A stretch of 64,000 bases of DNA. It comes from Deltaproteobacteria bacterium. GTDB taxonomy: Bacteria > Myxococcota_A > Polyangia > Nannocystales > Nannocystaceae. The stretch covers positions 2,771,501 through 2,835,500 of the forward strand of contig JADJEE010000012.1 of NCBI GenBank assembly GCA_016709225.1, read 5' to 3'. The notes below the pieces were generated by a model. That model did no database searches. It had not been told where the DNA came from and saw only the letters and a list, made by a program, of their open reading frames with translations. Position 1 is the first letter of the stretch; each line of letters opens with the position of its first letter. The position numbers were made by a program, and so were the translations under genes. Below, piece after piece: positions 24,909 to 32,995 of the stretch.

Positions 24909-27338
24909 GTGGTGGGCACACGAGCAATCATCGTGGTGGGGAGTCTGTGGTTGGCGGCGTCGAACGCGAGCGCCGCGGACACGTGGACGACGCCGAAGCC
25001 GGGGATCCGCTACCTCGAGCGGACGGTCAACACGCCCAATCGCATCTTCGCGATGGAGATCGATCTGTGCCACGACGGCGTGTCGATCCGCGCGACCAAG
25101 AGCGCGGAACGCCAGCGCACGGTGTCGTCGTTTGCCGGGCTGGTCGGCGCCGACGCGGCGGTGAACGGCGACTTCTTCTCCTACGAGGACTACCACACCA
25201 GCGGCATGGCCATCGGTGCGGGCGAGCGCTGGGCCGACACCGCCGACACCAGCGGCAGCGGCTTCGTGGCGTTCGGCCGCGGACGCGTCGAGGTGTGGCC
25301 GCCCGCGCCGGTGCTGGCGGCTCCCGAGCCATGGATGCGCGAGCTGGTGTCGGGGCGCCGGCCGTTGGTCGAGGACGGCGTGCCCTACGAGGGTGACGAT
25401 CTCGAGCTGTGCATCAATCGCCACCCACGGACCGCCGCCGGCGTCACGGCCGACGGTCGCACGCTGCTGCTCGTCGTGGTCGACGGGCGCAGCGGCATCA
25501 GCGTGGGCATGACCTGTGCCGAGCTCGGCGAGCTGATGGTCGACCTCGGTGCGTACCAGGCCAGCATGCTCGACGGCGGTGGCTCGAGCACGATGTGGAT
25601 CGAGGGCATGGGCGTGCAGAACTCGCCCTCGGATGGCTCGCAGCGGGTGGTCGGGAATCATCTCGGTGTGTTCGCGACCGGCAGCGGCGAGCCCGGGTCG
25701 TGCGACCGCAGCTGGGAGGAGTCGAACCTCCACGCCGAGTTCAGCGACGCCAGCACCACCAGCGATGTCGATGGCGATGGTCGCGACGATGTGTGCGCGC
25801 GCGCGGCCGCGGGCGTGCGGTGCGTGCTCTCGGCGGCCGACGCTGCGGCGCCCGACGACGGCCTCGGTACCGAGCTCATCGGGCCTGCGCTGACCGACGA
25901 CGACGGTTGGGACGATCCGACCCGCTACGGCAGCCTGCGGATGGGCGACATCGACGGCAACGGCCGCGCCGATCTGTGCGCGCGCGATGCCACCGGCGTG
26001 CGCTGCTTCCTCTCGCAGGGGGTCGGGCTCGACACCGAGATCGCCGGTCCGGCCCTCGGCGACGAGCAGGGCTGGTCGAAGCCCGAGTACGGCTCGACCC
26101 TGCGCCTGGCCGACATCGACGGTGACGGTCGCGACGATCTGTGCGCGCGCGCCAAGGCGGGTCTGATGTGTTGGCGCTCCCGCGGCGATGGCTTCGCCGA
26201 CGAGGCCATCGTGCTGCCGGAGCTCGGCGACGACGCGGGCTTCGATGCCGAGAGCCTCTACGGGACCATCCGCACCGCCGACATCGACGCGGATGCCCGC
26301 GTCGACGTCTGTGCGCGCACCACTGCGGGCATGCGCTGCTGGCCGTCGACCGGCGATGGCTTCGGCGCCGCGATCGACGGCCCGGCGTGGTCTGACGACG
26401 CGGGTTGGTCGCGGGTCGAGTACTGGAGCACGATTCGTCTCGTCGATCTCGACGGCGATCGACGGGCCGATCTGTGCGCGCGCGCGGCCGACGGCATCCA
26501 CTGCAACCTCTCGTCGGGCACCGACTTCGCCACCGAGATCCTCGGGCCCGTGTGGGCCGATGACTCCGGCTGGTGGGACTACTCGAACTACTCGACGATC
26601 CGTTTCGCCGACATCGACGGCGACGGCGATCTCGACCTGTGCGCGCGCGCCAACGCGGGCCTGCGCTGTGCCGCCTTCGAGGGCGACGGCTTCGCCGAGG
26701 CCTTTGCGGGCCCGGCGTTGTCCGACGACACCGGCTGGAGCTCGATCCGCTTCTTCTCGACGCTTCGCTTCGCCGACATCGATGGCGACGGCATGGCCGA
26801 TCTGTGCGCTCGCGCGGCAGCGGGCCTGCGCTGCTGGACCTCGCGCGGTGACGGCTTCGCCGACACCGCGATCGTGGGCCCGGCGTGGAGCGACGACAGC
26901 GGCTGGAAGGCACAGACCTACTACGAGAGCGTGCGTGCCGTGGACACGCGGGCGCGCTGCATCGTCGAGGAGGTCTGCGGCAACGACCGCGACGACGATT
27001 GCGACGGTGCGACCGACGAGGACTGCAGCGCGGAGGACACCGGCGGCGCCGCGACCGGCGACGGCACGGGCGACGACGGCGGCGAGGCCAGCAGCGGCGG
27101 CGGGGGCACGACCGGCGGCAGCAGTGACGACGGCTTGCCCGACGGCTTCGGCGAGTCCGAGGGCGGGGGCGGCTGCGCTTGCGACAGCGGCCGCGCAGAG
27201 CGGTCGTCGTTCGGGCTCATCGGGCTCGTCGGGCTCGTGGTGCTCGCGTTGCACCGTCGCGCCAAGCTGGTCGTGGCACGACGCGCGCGCGCGCGGGCGT
27301 CGTGGATGGGCGCGGCTTCGCCCGCCACGCGTGCGTGA
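24909..27338 (+). CDS. Secreted phosphodiester glycosidase-like protein with 7 FG-GAP repeats, MopE motif and MYXO-CTERM-like anchor
   Basis: 809 residues; GTG at 24909 (24912 is possible). A signal peptide ends near SNASA. Residues about 25-255 form an NAGPA/DUF2233 domain with NGDFFSYEDYHTSGMAIG and MLDGGGSSTMWI. Seven repeats of about 58 residues follow, each with xDIDGDGxxDLCARxxAGxRC and a WSDDxGW loop: a Ca2+-binding FG-GAP propeller. Then comes VCGNDRDDDCDGATDEDC, the MopE-type metal-binding motif, a Gly/Asp/Thr linker, and CACDSG plus a hydrophobic stretch and Arg cluster like the MYXO-CTERM sorting signal. It is probably anchored at the surface and acts on or binds a glycan. Confidence 0.82.
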   Translation: MVGTRAIIVVGSLWLAASNASAADTWTTPKPGIRYLERTVNTPNRIFAMEIDLCHDGVSIRATKSAERQRTVSSFAGLVGADAAVNGDFFSYEDYHTSGMAIGAGERWADTADTSGSGFVAFGRGRVEVWPPAPVLAAPEPWMRELVSGRRPLVEDGVPYEGDDLELCINRHPRTAAGVTADGRTLLLVVVDGRSGISVGMTCAELGELMVDLGAYQASMLDGGGSSTMWIEGMGVQNSPSDGSQRVVGNHLGVFATGSGEPGSCDRSWEESNLHAEFSDASTTSDVDGDGRDDVCARAAAGVRCVLSAADAAAPDDGLGTELIGPALTDDDGWDDPTRYGSLRMGDIDGNGRADLCARDATGVRCFLSQGVGLDTEIAGPALGDEQGWSKPEYGSTLRLADIDGDGRDDLCARAKAGLMCWRSRGDGFADEAIVLPELGDDAGFDAESLYGTIRTADIDADARVDVCARTTAGMRCWPSTGDGFGAAIDGPAWSDDAGWSRVEYWSTIRLVDLDGDRRADLCARAADGIHCNLSSGTDFATEILGPVWADDSGWWDYSNYSTIRFADIDGDGDLDLCARANAGLRCAAFEGDGFAEAFAGPALSDDTGWSSIRFFSTLRFADIDGDGMADLCARAAAGLRCWTSRGDGFADTAIVGPAWSDDSGWKAQTYYESVRAVDTRARCIVEEVCGNDRDDDCDGATDEDCSAEDTGGAATGDGTGDDGGEASSGGGGTTGGSSDDGLPDGFGESEGGGGCACDSGRAERSSFGLIGLVGLVVLALHRRAKLVVARRARARASWMGAASPATRA

Positions 27339-27389
27339 GGCCACCGCTGCTCGCCACGCCCGGGGCGCGTCGCCGCCCGCGGGCTTCCC

Positions 27390-28304
27390 ATGCGACGTGC
27401 CGCCAGGGCATCATCCCCGCCGGTGTCCGCGGCCCCATCGAGCAGTCCGATCGCGATCGTGATCCCCGCGTACAACGAGGGCGAGGTCATCGAGCGCTGC
27501 TTGAAGGCGCTGTTGGCCGACGCCCGCGAGGGTGAGTTCGAGATCGTCGTGGTCTGCAACGGCTGCAAGGACGACACCGCCGCGAGGGCGCGTCGCTTCG
27601 AGCCGCGGGTGAAGGTGGTCGAGACCCCGGTGGGCTCGAAGATCGGCGCGCTCAACCTCGGCGACGAGCACGTCACCGGCTTTCCGCGCTTCTACGTCGA
27701 CGCCGACGTGCAGCTCACCGCCCAGGCGATCCGCGAGGTCGCGGCGCTGCTCGGGGACGACTCCAAGTTCGTCGTCGCTGCCCCGCAGGCGGTGGTCGCC
27801 TACGAGGATCGTTCGCCGCTGGTGCGCTCGTTCTACAAGGTGTGGACCAGCCTGCCGTACTTTCGCGAGAACATGATCGGCTCGGGGGTCTACGCCTTTT
27901 CGAAGAAGGGTCGCGCGCGTTTCGATCGCTTCCCCGACATCATCGCCGACGACGAGTTCGCGCGGCTGGTGGCGTCGCCGAACGAGCGCCGGACGACCAA
28001 GGCCGCGACCTTCACCATCCACCCGCCGCGGACGATCTCGGGCGTGTTGCTCATCAACACGCGCGCCCGCGCGGGGCAGTACGAGCTGCGCGACAAGTTC
28101 CCCGAGATGCTGCGACACGGCAACACCAGCGCCGGCCGGACGCTGCGGATCCTCGCGACCACGCCGCGGCTGTGGCCGCACGCGCCGGTCTATCTCGGCG
28201 TGATGTTCCTGGCCAAGCTGCGCGCGCAGGAGAAGCTGCGCAAGCGACAAGAGAAGATCTGGGAGCGCGACACCAGCTCGCGCACGGGCGGTCGGTCGAC
28301 GTGA
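27390..28304 (+). CDS. Glycosyltransferase family 2
   Basis: 304 residues. GT-A fold motifs in order: IAIVIPAYNEGEVIERCLKA (nucleotide-binding start), EIVVVCNGCKDDTAARAR, GSKIGALNLGDEH, FYVDADVQL (the DxD, here DAD, for metal and nucleotide-sugar) and a catalytic acidic motif in FPDIIADDEFARL. The C-terminus has a short amphipathic or membrane-near helix (VYLGVMFLAKLRAQEKLRK). It probably adds a sugar during polysaccharide or glycolipid synthesis on the cytoplasmic face. Its stop overlaps the next gene (GTGA), which marks an operon with the WecB/TagA/CpsF enzyme. Confidence 0.88.
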   Translation: MRRAARASSPPVSAAPSSSPIAIVIPAYNEGEVIERCLKALLADAREGEFEIVVVCNGCKDDTAARARRFEPRVKVVETPVGSKIGALNLGDEHVTGFPRFYVDADVQLTAQAIREVAALLGDDSKFVVAAPQAVVAYEDRSPLVRSFYKVWTSLPYFRENMIGSGVYAFSKKGRARFDRFPDIIADDEFARLVASPNERRTTKAATFTIHPPRTISGVLLINTRARAGQYELRDKFPEMLRHGNTSAGRTLRILATTPRLWPHAPVYLGVMFLAKLRAQEKLRKRQEKIWERDTSSRTGGRST

Positions 28305-29083
28305 GGATGGGGGGCACCGTGGACTTGATGGGCATGGCGATCGACGTGTTCGACTACGATGCGTTGCTCGACGAGATGTTCGGCGGGCTCGACAGCGGTC
28401 GCGGCGGCTGGATCGTGACGGCCAACCTCGACATCCTGCGCCGCTTCGCGCTCGATCCCGAGATGCGGGCGCTGTATGGCGCCGCCGACCTCACCGTCGC
28501 CGACGGCATGCCGCTGGTGTGGGCCAGCAAGCTGCAGGGCCAGCCGCTGCCGGTGCGCATCGCCGGCTCGACGCTGTCGTGGCGCATCGCCGAGCGTGCG
28601 GCGCAGGAGGGCCGATCGCTCTACCTGCTGGGCGGCGACCCGGGCGCGGCCGAGGGCGCCAAGCAGGTGCTCGAGCAGCGCTACCCGGGCACCAACGTGT
28701 GCGGCTGGTCGAGCCCGCGGGTCTCGTTGCCCGCAACCGATGACGAGCTCGAGACCATCGCCACGCAGCTCGAGGCGTGCCAACCCGACATCGTGTACGT
28801 CGCGTTCGGCTCGCCGAAGCAGGAGTACGTCGCCCGCGGCCTGCGCGAGCGCTTCGATCGCACGTGGTTCATCGGCGTCGGCATCAGCCTCGGCTTCATC
28901 TCCGGCCAGGTCCAGCGCGCGCCCGAGTGGGTGCAGGAGCTCGGTCTCGAGTGGGTGCATCGCCTCGGCCAAGAGCCCAAGCGGCTCGCCAAGCGCTACC
29001 TCGTGCATGACCTGCCGTTCGCGGCGCGCCTGTTCGCCCACGCGGCGCGCCATCGCGTCGGCTCGCTGGTGCGGCGCCAGTAG
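28301..29083 (+). CDS. WecB/TagA/CpsF family glycosyltransferase
   Basis: 260 residues from GTG at 28301 (ATG 28307 is possible). Family landmarks: WIVTANLDILRRFALDPEM, LTVADGMPLVWASKL (the conserved DGMP), RSLYLLGGDPGAAEGAKQVL, PDIVYVAFGSPKQEYVA and GVGISLGFISGQVQRAPEWVQELGLEWVHRL (the conserved GxxxDFxxG-like and APxWxxxxGLEWxxRL region). These GT26 enzymes transfer N-acetylmannosamine-type sugars to a lipid-linked acceptor, as in enterobacterial common antigen and teichoic-acid linkage synthesis. Overlapping with the GT2 gene, it should act in the same surface-polymer pathway. Confidence 0.9.
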   Translation: MRMGGTVDLMGMAIDVFDYDALLDEMFGGLDSGRGGWIVTANLDILRRFALDPEMRALYGAADLTVADGMPLVWASKLQGQPLPVRIAGSTLSWRIAERAAQEGRSLYLLGGDPGAAEGAKQVLEQRYPGTNVCGWSSPRVSLPATDDELETIATQLEACQPDIVYVAFGSPKQEYVARGLRERFDRTWFIGVGISLGFISGQVQRAPEWVQELGLEWVHRLGQEPKRLAKRYLVHDLPFAARLFAHAARHRVGSLVRRQ

Positions 29084-29103
29084 CTCGACGCTGTGTCGAG
29101 GTA

Positions 29104-30039
29104 CTAGTTCGCGCTGCCGTCCGTCAGCGCGAAGCTGGTCCGCGATCGACCGCTGCGGATCGTGACGTCGTGCTTGCCCACGCGCAGCGCGTTGCAGTCG
29201 AGCACGAACTCGCGGGCTTCGCCGCCGAACTCGCCGTAGGGCTCGGGCAGTGTCCGGGACCACAGCAGCGTGCGGCGATCCATCGACCACGCGCTCACGG
29301 CCGTGCCCGCCGCGATCACCACCACGTCGTCGCGACACCCGACGGCGATCGGCACGTTCGAGACCTCGTAAGCGGAGGCCGGCGCGGTGGTGTCGTCGGT
29401 CGGGAGGCGCCACGGCGTGGGCTCGCCGCGATCGAGCGCGAAGTCGAGGTTGCGCCGGATCGTCATGCCGCCGCCGGTGATCATCGTGGTCGTGCCAGCG
29501 GCGTGGGCGAACAGGGTCACCGGCGGTGAGCCCTTGCAGCCGCAGCCCTGCAGGCGCTGGTACGACGACAGCGGAAGCGGCGTGTCGACGCTCGGTGGTT
29601 CGTCGGCGGTCGCGGGGGTCGGAGTCGGTGGCGGGGCCGCTGCGACGGTCGGCCGCGTCTTGGGTGCCTCGCGGAGCGACGGGAGGGGGGTGACGACCGG
29701 CGCCGGGGCGGGCACGTTGCGGGACTCCGTTCGAGCCTCGTGGATGCTCGGCGTCACGCGATCCGTGCGCGGACGAAGTGCCGCAGTCACGCCGCACACC
29801 GCGGCGAGCGTGGTCACACCGACGGCGATGGCGAGCACGCGATGTCGCGAAGCCGCGGCCGCGGTCGCCGCGGACGCTGGCGCCGAGATCGGTGGGCCTG
29901 CCTGTGTGGCGGCGGGCTGTGGTGCGTAGAGGAACGCACTGCCGCAGTGTCGGCACGTGAACTGCCCGGCGGCGCGCGGGCTCACGTCGGTCGAGGCGCA
30001 GGCGGGGCAGCGGATGGTGACGAACGGCGAACGGTCCAC
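29104..30039 (-). CDS. Zinc-ribbon, single-pass membrane protein
   Basis: 311 residues from GTG at 30039, directly before the zinc ribbon CPACASTDVSPRAAGQFTCRHCG (two CxxC knuckles). A Pro/Ala/Thr linker leads to a membrane helix at about residues 58-77 (VLAIAVGVTTLAAVCGVTAAL) and then a Pro-rich periplasmic stalk. The distal domain has SSYQRLQGCGCKG and a beta-rich end (TMITGGGMTIRRNLDFALD, TAVSAWSMDRRTLLWSRTLP) reminiscent of a PQQ/WD-type propeller blade pair. The topology (zinc ribbon inside, binding domain outside) suggests signal or sensor function, but no family is recognised. Confidence 0.6.
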   Translation of the reverse strand: MDRSPFVTIRCPACASTDVSPRAAGQFTCRHCGSAFLYAPQPAATQAGPPISAPASAATAAAASRHRVLAIAVGVTTLAAVCGVTAALRPRTDRVTPSIHEARTESRNVPAPAPVVTPLPSLREAPKTRPTVAAAPPPTPTPATADEPPSVDTPLPLSSYQRLQGCGCKGSPPVTLFAHAAGTTTMITGGGMTIRRNLDFALDRGEPTPWRLPTDDTTAPASAYEVSNVPIAVGCRDDVVVIAAGTAVSAWSMDRRTLLWSRTLPEPYGEFGGEAREFVLDCNALRVGKHDVTIRSGRSRTSFALTDGSAN

Positions 30040-30119
30040 GAAGGATCGCCAGTGTAGCGTGTCCTCGATGGACCGTACTGGTACTCGGAATCTCCCTACG
30101 TGCGGACGATGACGGCGAC

Positions 30120-30929
30120 GTGAAGAATGCCGCAGCGTCCGCGGTTGGAACCGTCTGCACGCCGAGCGCGGCGACCGTGGTTGCGGCCGCGCTCCGCGAC
30201 GGCGCCATCGAGCTGCCGGTGCTGCCACGCGTCGCGCAGGAGGTGATGGTCGTTGCGCGCGACAGCTCGCGCGGCGCGGCCGAGGTCGCGCGCTTGGTCG
30301 AGCGCGACCCGGCGCTGTGTGCCACGGTGCTACGCGCGGCCAACTCGGCGATCTATGGCGGTAGCGTCGAGATCGTTTCGGCCCGGCAGGCGGTGTTGCG
30401 ACTCGGTCTCGTCGAGGTCGCCACGCTCGCGACCACCGCCGCCATGCGCAGCGCATTGGTCGATCACGGCCCGTTTGCCGCGGCGCTGACGTGCTGGTGG
30501 CGGCGGGCGCTGACGACTGGCCTGTACGCCAAGGAGATCGCGCGGCTGCGTCGCCAAGCGGTCGACTCGGCGTTCCTATGCGGGCTGCTGCGCGACGTCG
30601 GTGAACCCGTGGTGCTGCGCGTGCTGGCGCGTGCGCACGTCGAGGTCGGCGACGGCGTCGATGCGGTCATCGCCGAGTTTCGACGTGCGGCCGGGACCCT
30701 GCTGTGCGATGCCTGGCAGCTCGGCGGCGCCGTGCGTGCGGTCGTCACCGAGGATGTCGAGCCACCGTGGGGCGATCACGTCGCGACCGCGCGCCTGGCC
30801 GACGCGTTCGCGCGGCTGGCCACGCCCAGTCCGACCGATGCCGCTGCACTCAACCTCTATCCCGAGGATCTCGAGGTCATCGCGGCCAAGACCCCGACCA
30901 TCGTCGCGAGCGTGGAGTCGATGTCATGA
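30120..30929 (+). CDS. HDOD domain protein
   Basis: 269 residues from GTG at 30120. The HDOD pattern is visible: ELPVLPRVAQEVMVVARD, EVARLVERDPALCATVLRAANSAIYGG, then SARQAVLRLGLVEVATLATTAAM and AFLCGLLRDVGEPVVLRVLAR. As in true HDOD proteins the His-Asp metal pair of HD phosphodiesterases is not conserved (RDVGEP replaces HDIG). HDOD proteins serve as scaffolds in signalling and motility. The stop overlaps the start of the transhydrogenase gene (ATGA), which is an unusual partner and may point to redox-linked signalling. Confidence 0.85.
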   Translation: MKNAAASAVGTVCTPSAATVVAAALRDGAIELPVLPRVAQEVMVVARDSSRGAAEVARLVERDPALCATVLRAANSAIYGGSVEIVSARQAVLRLGLVEVATLATTAAMRSALVDHGPFAAALTCWWRRALTTGLYAKEIARLRRQAVDSAFLCGLLRDVGEPVVLRVLARAHVEVGDGVDAVIAEFRRAAGTLLCDAWQLGGAVRAVVTEDVEPPWGDHVATARLADAFARLATPSPTDAAALNLYPEDLEVIAAKTPTIVASVESMS

Positions 30930-32335
30930 GCGATAGCTTCGATTGGATCATGATCGGTGCTGGACCCGGTGGGCAGAAGGCGGCGCTGTGTGCCGCCGAA
31001 GCCGGAGCCAGGGTCGCACTGGTCGAGCGAGACCCCCGCCCGGGCGGCGCGTGTGTGCACCGCGGTACGATCCCCAGCAAGACCCTGCGCGAGGCTGCGG
31101 TGCAGCTGCAGCGCTTCTTCCGGCAGGCCGATCGCTTCGGCGTCGTGCTGCCGTCGGAGCTCAAGTTCTCCCACGTGCGAGGGCACCTCGACGCGGTGGT
31201 CGATCGCCACGCGAGCTGCCTCGACGACGAGCTCACGGCCGCAGGCGTGGTGAGGATCCACGGCAACGCGCGCTTCGTCGGGCCCCACGAGCTCGAGATC
31301 CGCAGCCCCCGCGGTGCCACCCGGCACCTGACCGCCGAGCGCTTCGTGATCGCGACCGGCTCGCGACCGCGGCAACCACCCGAGCTCGTGATCGATCACG
31401 ATCTCGTGCTCGACAGTGACTCGGTGCTGGGCCTGGAGTACCTACCGCACTCGATGGTGATCCTCGGCGGGGGCATCATCGCGTGCGAGTACGCGTCGAT
31501 CTTCGCGAGCCTTGGTTCGCTGGTGACGATCGTCGACCGTGCGCCGCGGCCCATGGCGTTCCTCGATGCCGATCTCTCGGCGGGCTTCTTGCGTGCGTTC
31601 GAGTCGATGGGCGGACGCTACCTCGGCGATCGCAAGGTCCGCGACCTCGAGTCGGATGGCAGCACCGCGGTGGTGACCTCGACCGACGGTGGCGAGGTCC
31701 TCACCAGCGAGCGTGTGATGGTGGCGCTGGGGCGCGTGCCCAACACCGCGACGCTCGGGCTGGCGGCGGTCGGCGTCGAGCTCGACAACGGCGGCCGCAT
31801 CCCGGTCGACGGCTTCGGGCGCACCGCGGTGCCGCACATCTACGCAGTGGGCGACGTGGTCGGGCCGCCCGCGCTCGCGTCGTACTCCATGGATCAGGGC
31901 CGTCGCGCGGTGACGCATGCGCTCGGGCAGGAGCTGCGCGAGGGCTCGCCGCTGGTGCCGATGGGCATCTTCACGATCCCCGAGCTCGCCGCCGTCGGCG
32001 AGACCGAGTCGGCCGCGCGAGAGCGTCTGGGTGAGATCACGGTCGGGCGCGCCTCGTTCGACACGATCGCCCGCGGACACATCGCGGGCGAGCCCGATGG
32101 CTTCCTCAAGCTGGTCGCGGATGGCAGTGGCGAGCGCTTGCTGGGCGTCGGCATCGTCGGCGAGGGCGCGACCGAGCTGGTGCACCTGGGACTGTTGGTG
32201 TTGCGTGGAAGCGGCCGCGTGCGCGAGTTCGTCGAGGGCGTCTTCAACTTCCCGACCATGGCCGAGGCCTATCGAGTCGCGGCACTCGACGTGCTGGCGA
32301 GCGCGCGCGCGCCGACGCGGCGCGCCGCCGCGTGA
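30926..32335 (+). CDS. sthA: Soluble pyridine nucleotide transhydrogenase (Si-specific)
   Basis: 469 residues. FAD site IMIGAGPGGQKAAL at the N-terminus; the segment GGACVHRGTIPSKTLREA has a single Cys and no CxxxxC redox disulfide, which separates Sth from lipoamide and mercuric reductases. The NAD(P) Rossmann motif is MVILGGGIIACEYASIFASLG, the FAD phosphate motif is IYAVGDVVGPPALA, and the C-terminus FNFPTMAEAYRVAALDVL is nearly diagnostic of SthA. It balances NADH and NADPH in the cytoplasm. It overlaps the HDOD gene by 4 bases. Confidence 0.92.
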   Translation: MSDSFDWIMIGAGPGGQKAALCAAEAGARVALVERDPRPGGACVHRGTIPSKTLREAAVQLQRFFRQADRFGVVLPSELKFSHVRGHLDAVVDRHASCLDDELTAAGVVRIHGNARFVGPHELEIRSPRGATRHLTAERFVIATGSRPRQPPELVIDHDLVLDSDSVLGLEYLPHSMVILGGGIIACEYASIFASLGSLVTIVDRAPRPMAFLDADLSAGFLRAFESMGGRYLGDRKVRDLESDGSTAVVTSTDGGEVLTSERVMVALGRVPNTATLGLAAVGVELDNGGRIPVDGFGRTAVPHIYAVGDVVGPPALASYSMDQGRRAVTHALGQELREGSPLVPMGIFTIPELAAVGETESAARERLGEITVGRASFDTIARGHIAGEPDGFLKLVADGSGERLLGVGIVGEGATELVHLGLLVLRGSGRVREFVEGVFNFPTMAEAYRVAALDVLASARAPTRRAAA

Positions 32336-32351
32336 GCACGCCGCGGCCTGC

Positions 32352-32813
32352 TCAGGTCTCTTCGAACTCCGCCAGGAACGCGGCCGCACGCACGCGCTCC
32401 TCGGGCGACAGTGCGACCGCGAGGTGGCGCAGGCCGCCGTCGTTGTCCTGGAACACCTGGCGGGCCTCGTAGTCGGCTTCACGCACGATGCGTCGCAGCT
32501 GCATGTAGAGCGTCGCCTTGTGGAAGCCGGTGATGATCGCGACCCGCTCGAGTCGCTCGTTCATGTACTGGAACGACTCGACCAGGCGATCGGTCACCAC
32601 CTGGGTGTACAGCTCGGCCGGGCGATGATCGGCACACAACACGCCGGTGGTGCCGCTCGGTAGCTTCGCGACCGCGTCGGCCAGCCGGCGGATGTACGTG
32701 TCGACCTCGTCGGCGCTCGCGAGCCGGAAGACCCGCGCCTCGACCAGGTGACCCACGCGGGTCTCGACCGTGTACGGCGTGCGTGGGCTCGCGTCCACGG
32801 CGGGATTGTCCAT
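32352..32813 (-). CDS. Conserved-looking small soluble protein, unknown
   Basis: 153 residues from ATG at 32813. Pattern of alternating strands and helices: HLVEARVFRLASADEVDTYI, ADAVAKLPSGTTGVLCADHR, YTQVVTDRLVESFQYMNERLE, RVAIITGFHKATLYMQLRRIV. This resembles a STAS-like or SpoIIAA-like alpha/beta fold, but no phosphorylated Ser motif is evident. No signal peptide. A STAS-like anti-anti-sigma or lipid-binding role is only a possibility. Convergent with sthA, with 16 bases between the stop codons. Confidence 0.6.
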   Translation of the reverse strand: MDNPAVDASPRTPYTVETRVGHLVEARVFRLASADEVDTYIRRLADAVAKLPSGTTGVLCADHRPAELYTQVVTDRLVESFQYMNERLERVAIITGFHKATLYMQLRRIVREADYEARQVFQDNDGGLRHLAVALSPEERVRAAAFLAEFEET

Positions 32814-32995
32814 CGAGTCGGTACGCCAGTGCCAGGGGGGAGGCGAGCGGCGCCGGCGCTGGTGGGTGTTCGTGCCAGAACGCCCCCATGCGTATCCTCC
32901 GCGCGCAATCACATCGGGAGCGCGCGTGCGCGCACAACCCTGGCATGATGCGCCCGCGCGAGCCCACCAAGAGGTTCGGCAGGAATCATACGACG

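Noticed and set aside
24486..27344. 952-residue minus-strand frame
   Set aside because: Shadow of the NAGPA/FG-GAP gene; its repeats mirror the FG-GAP repeats and it has no start or domain of its own.
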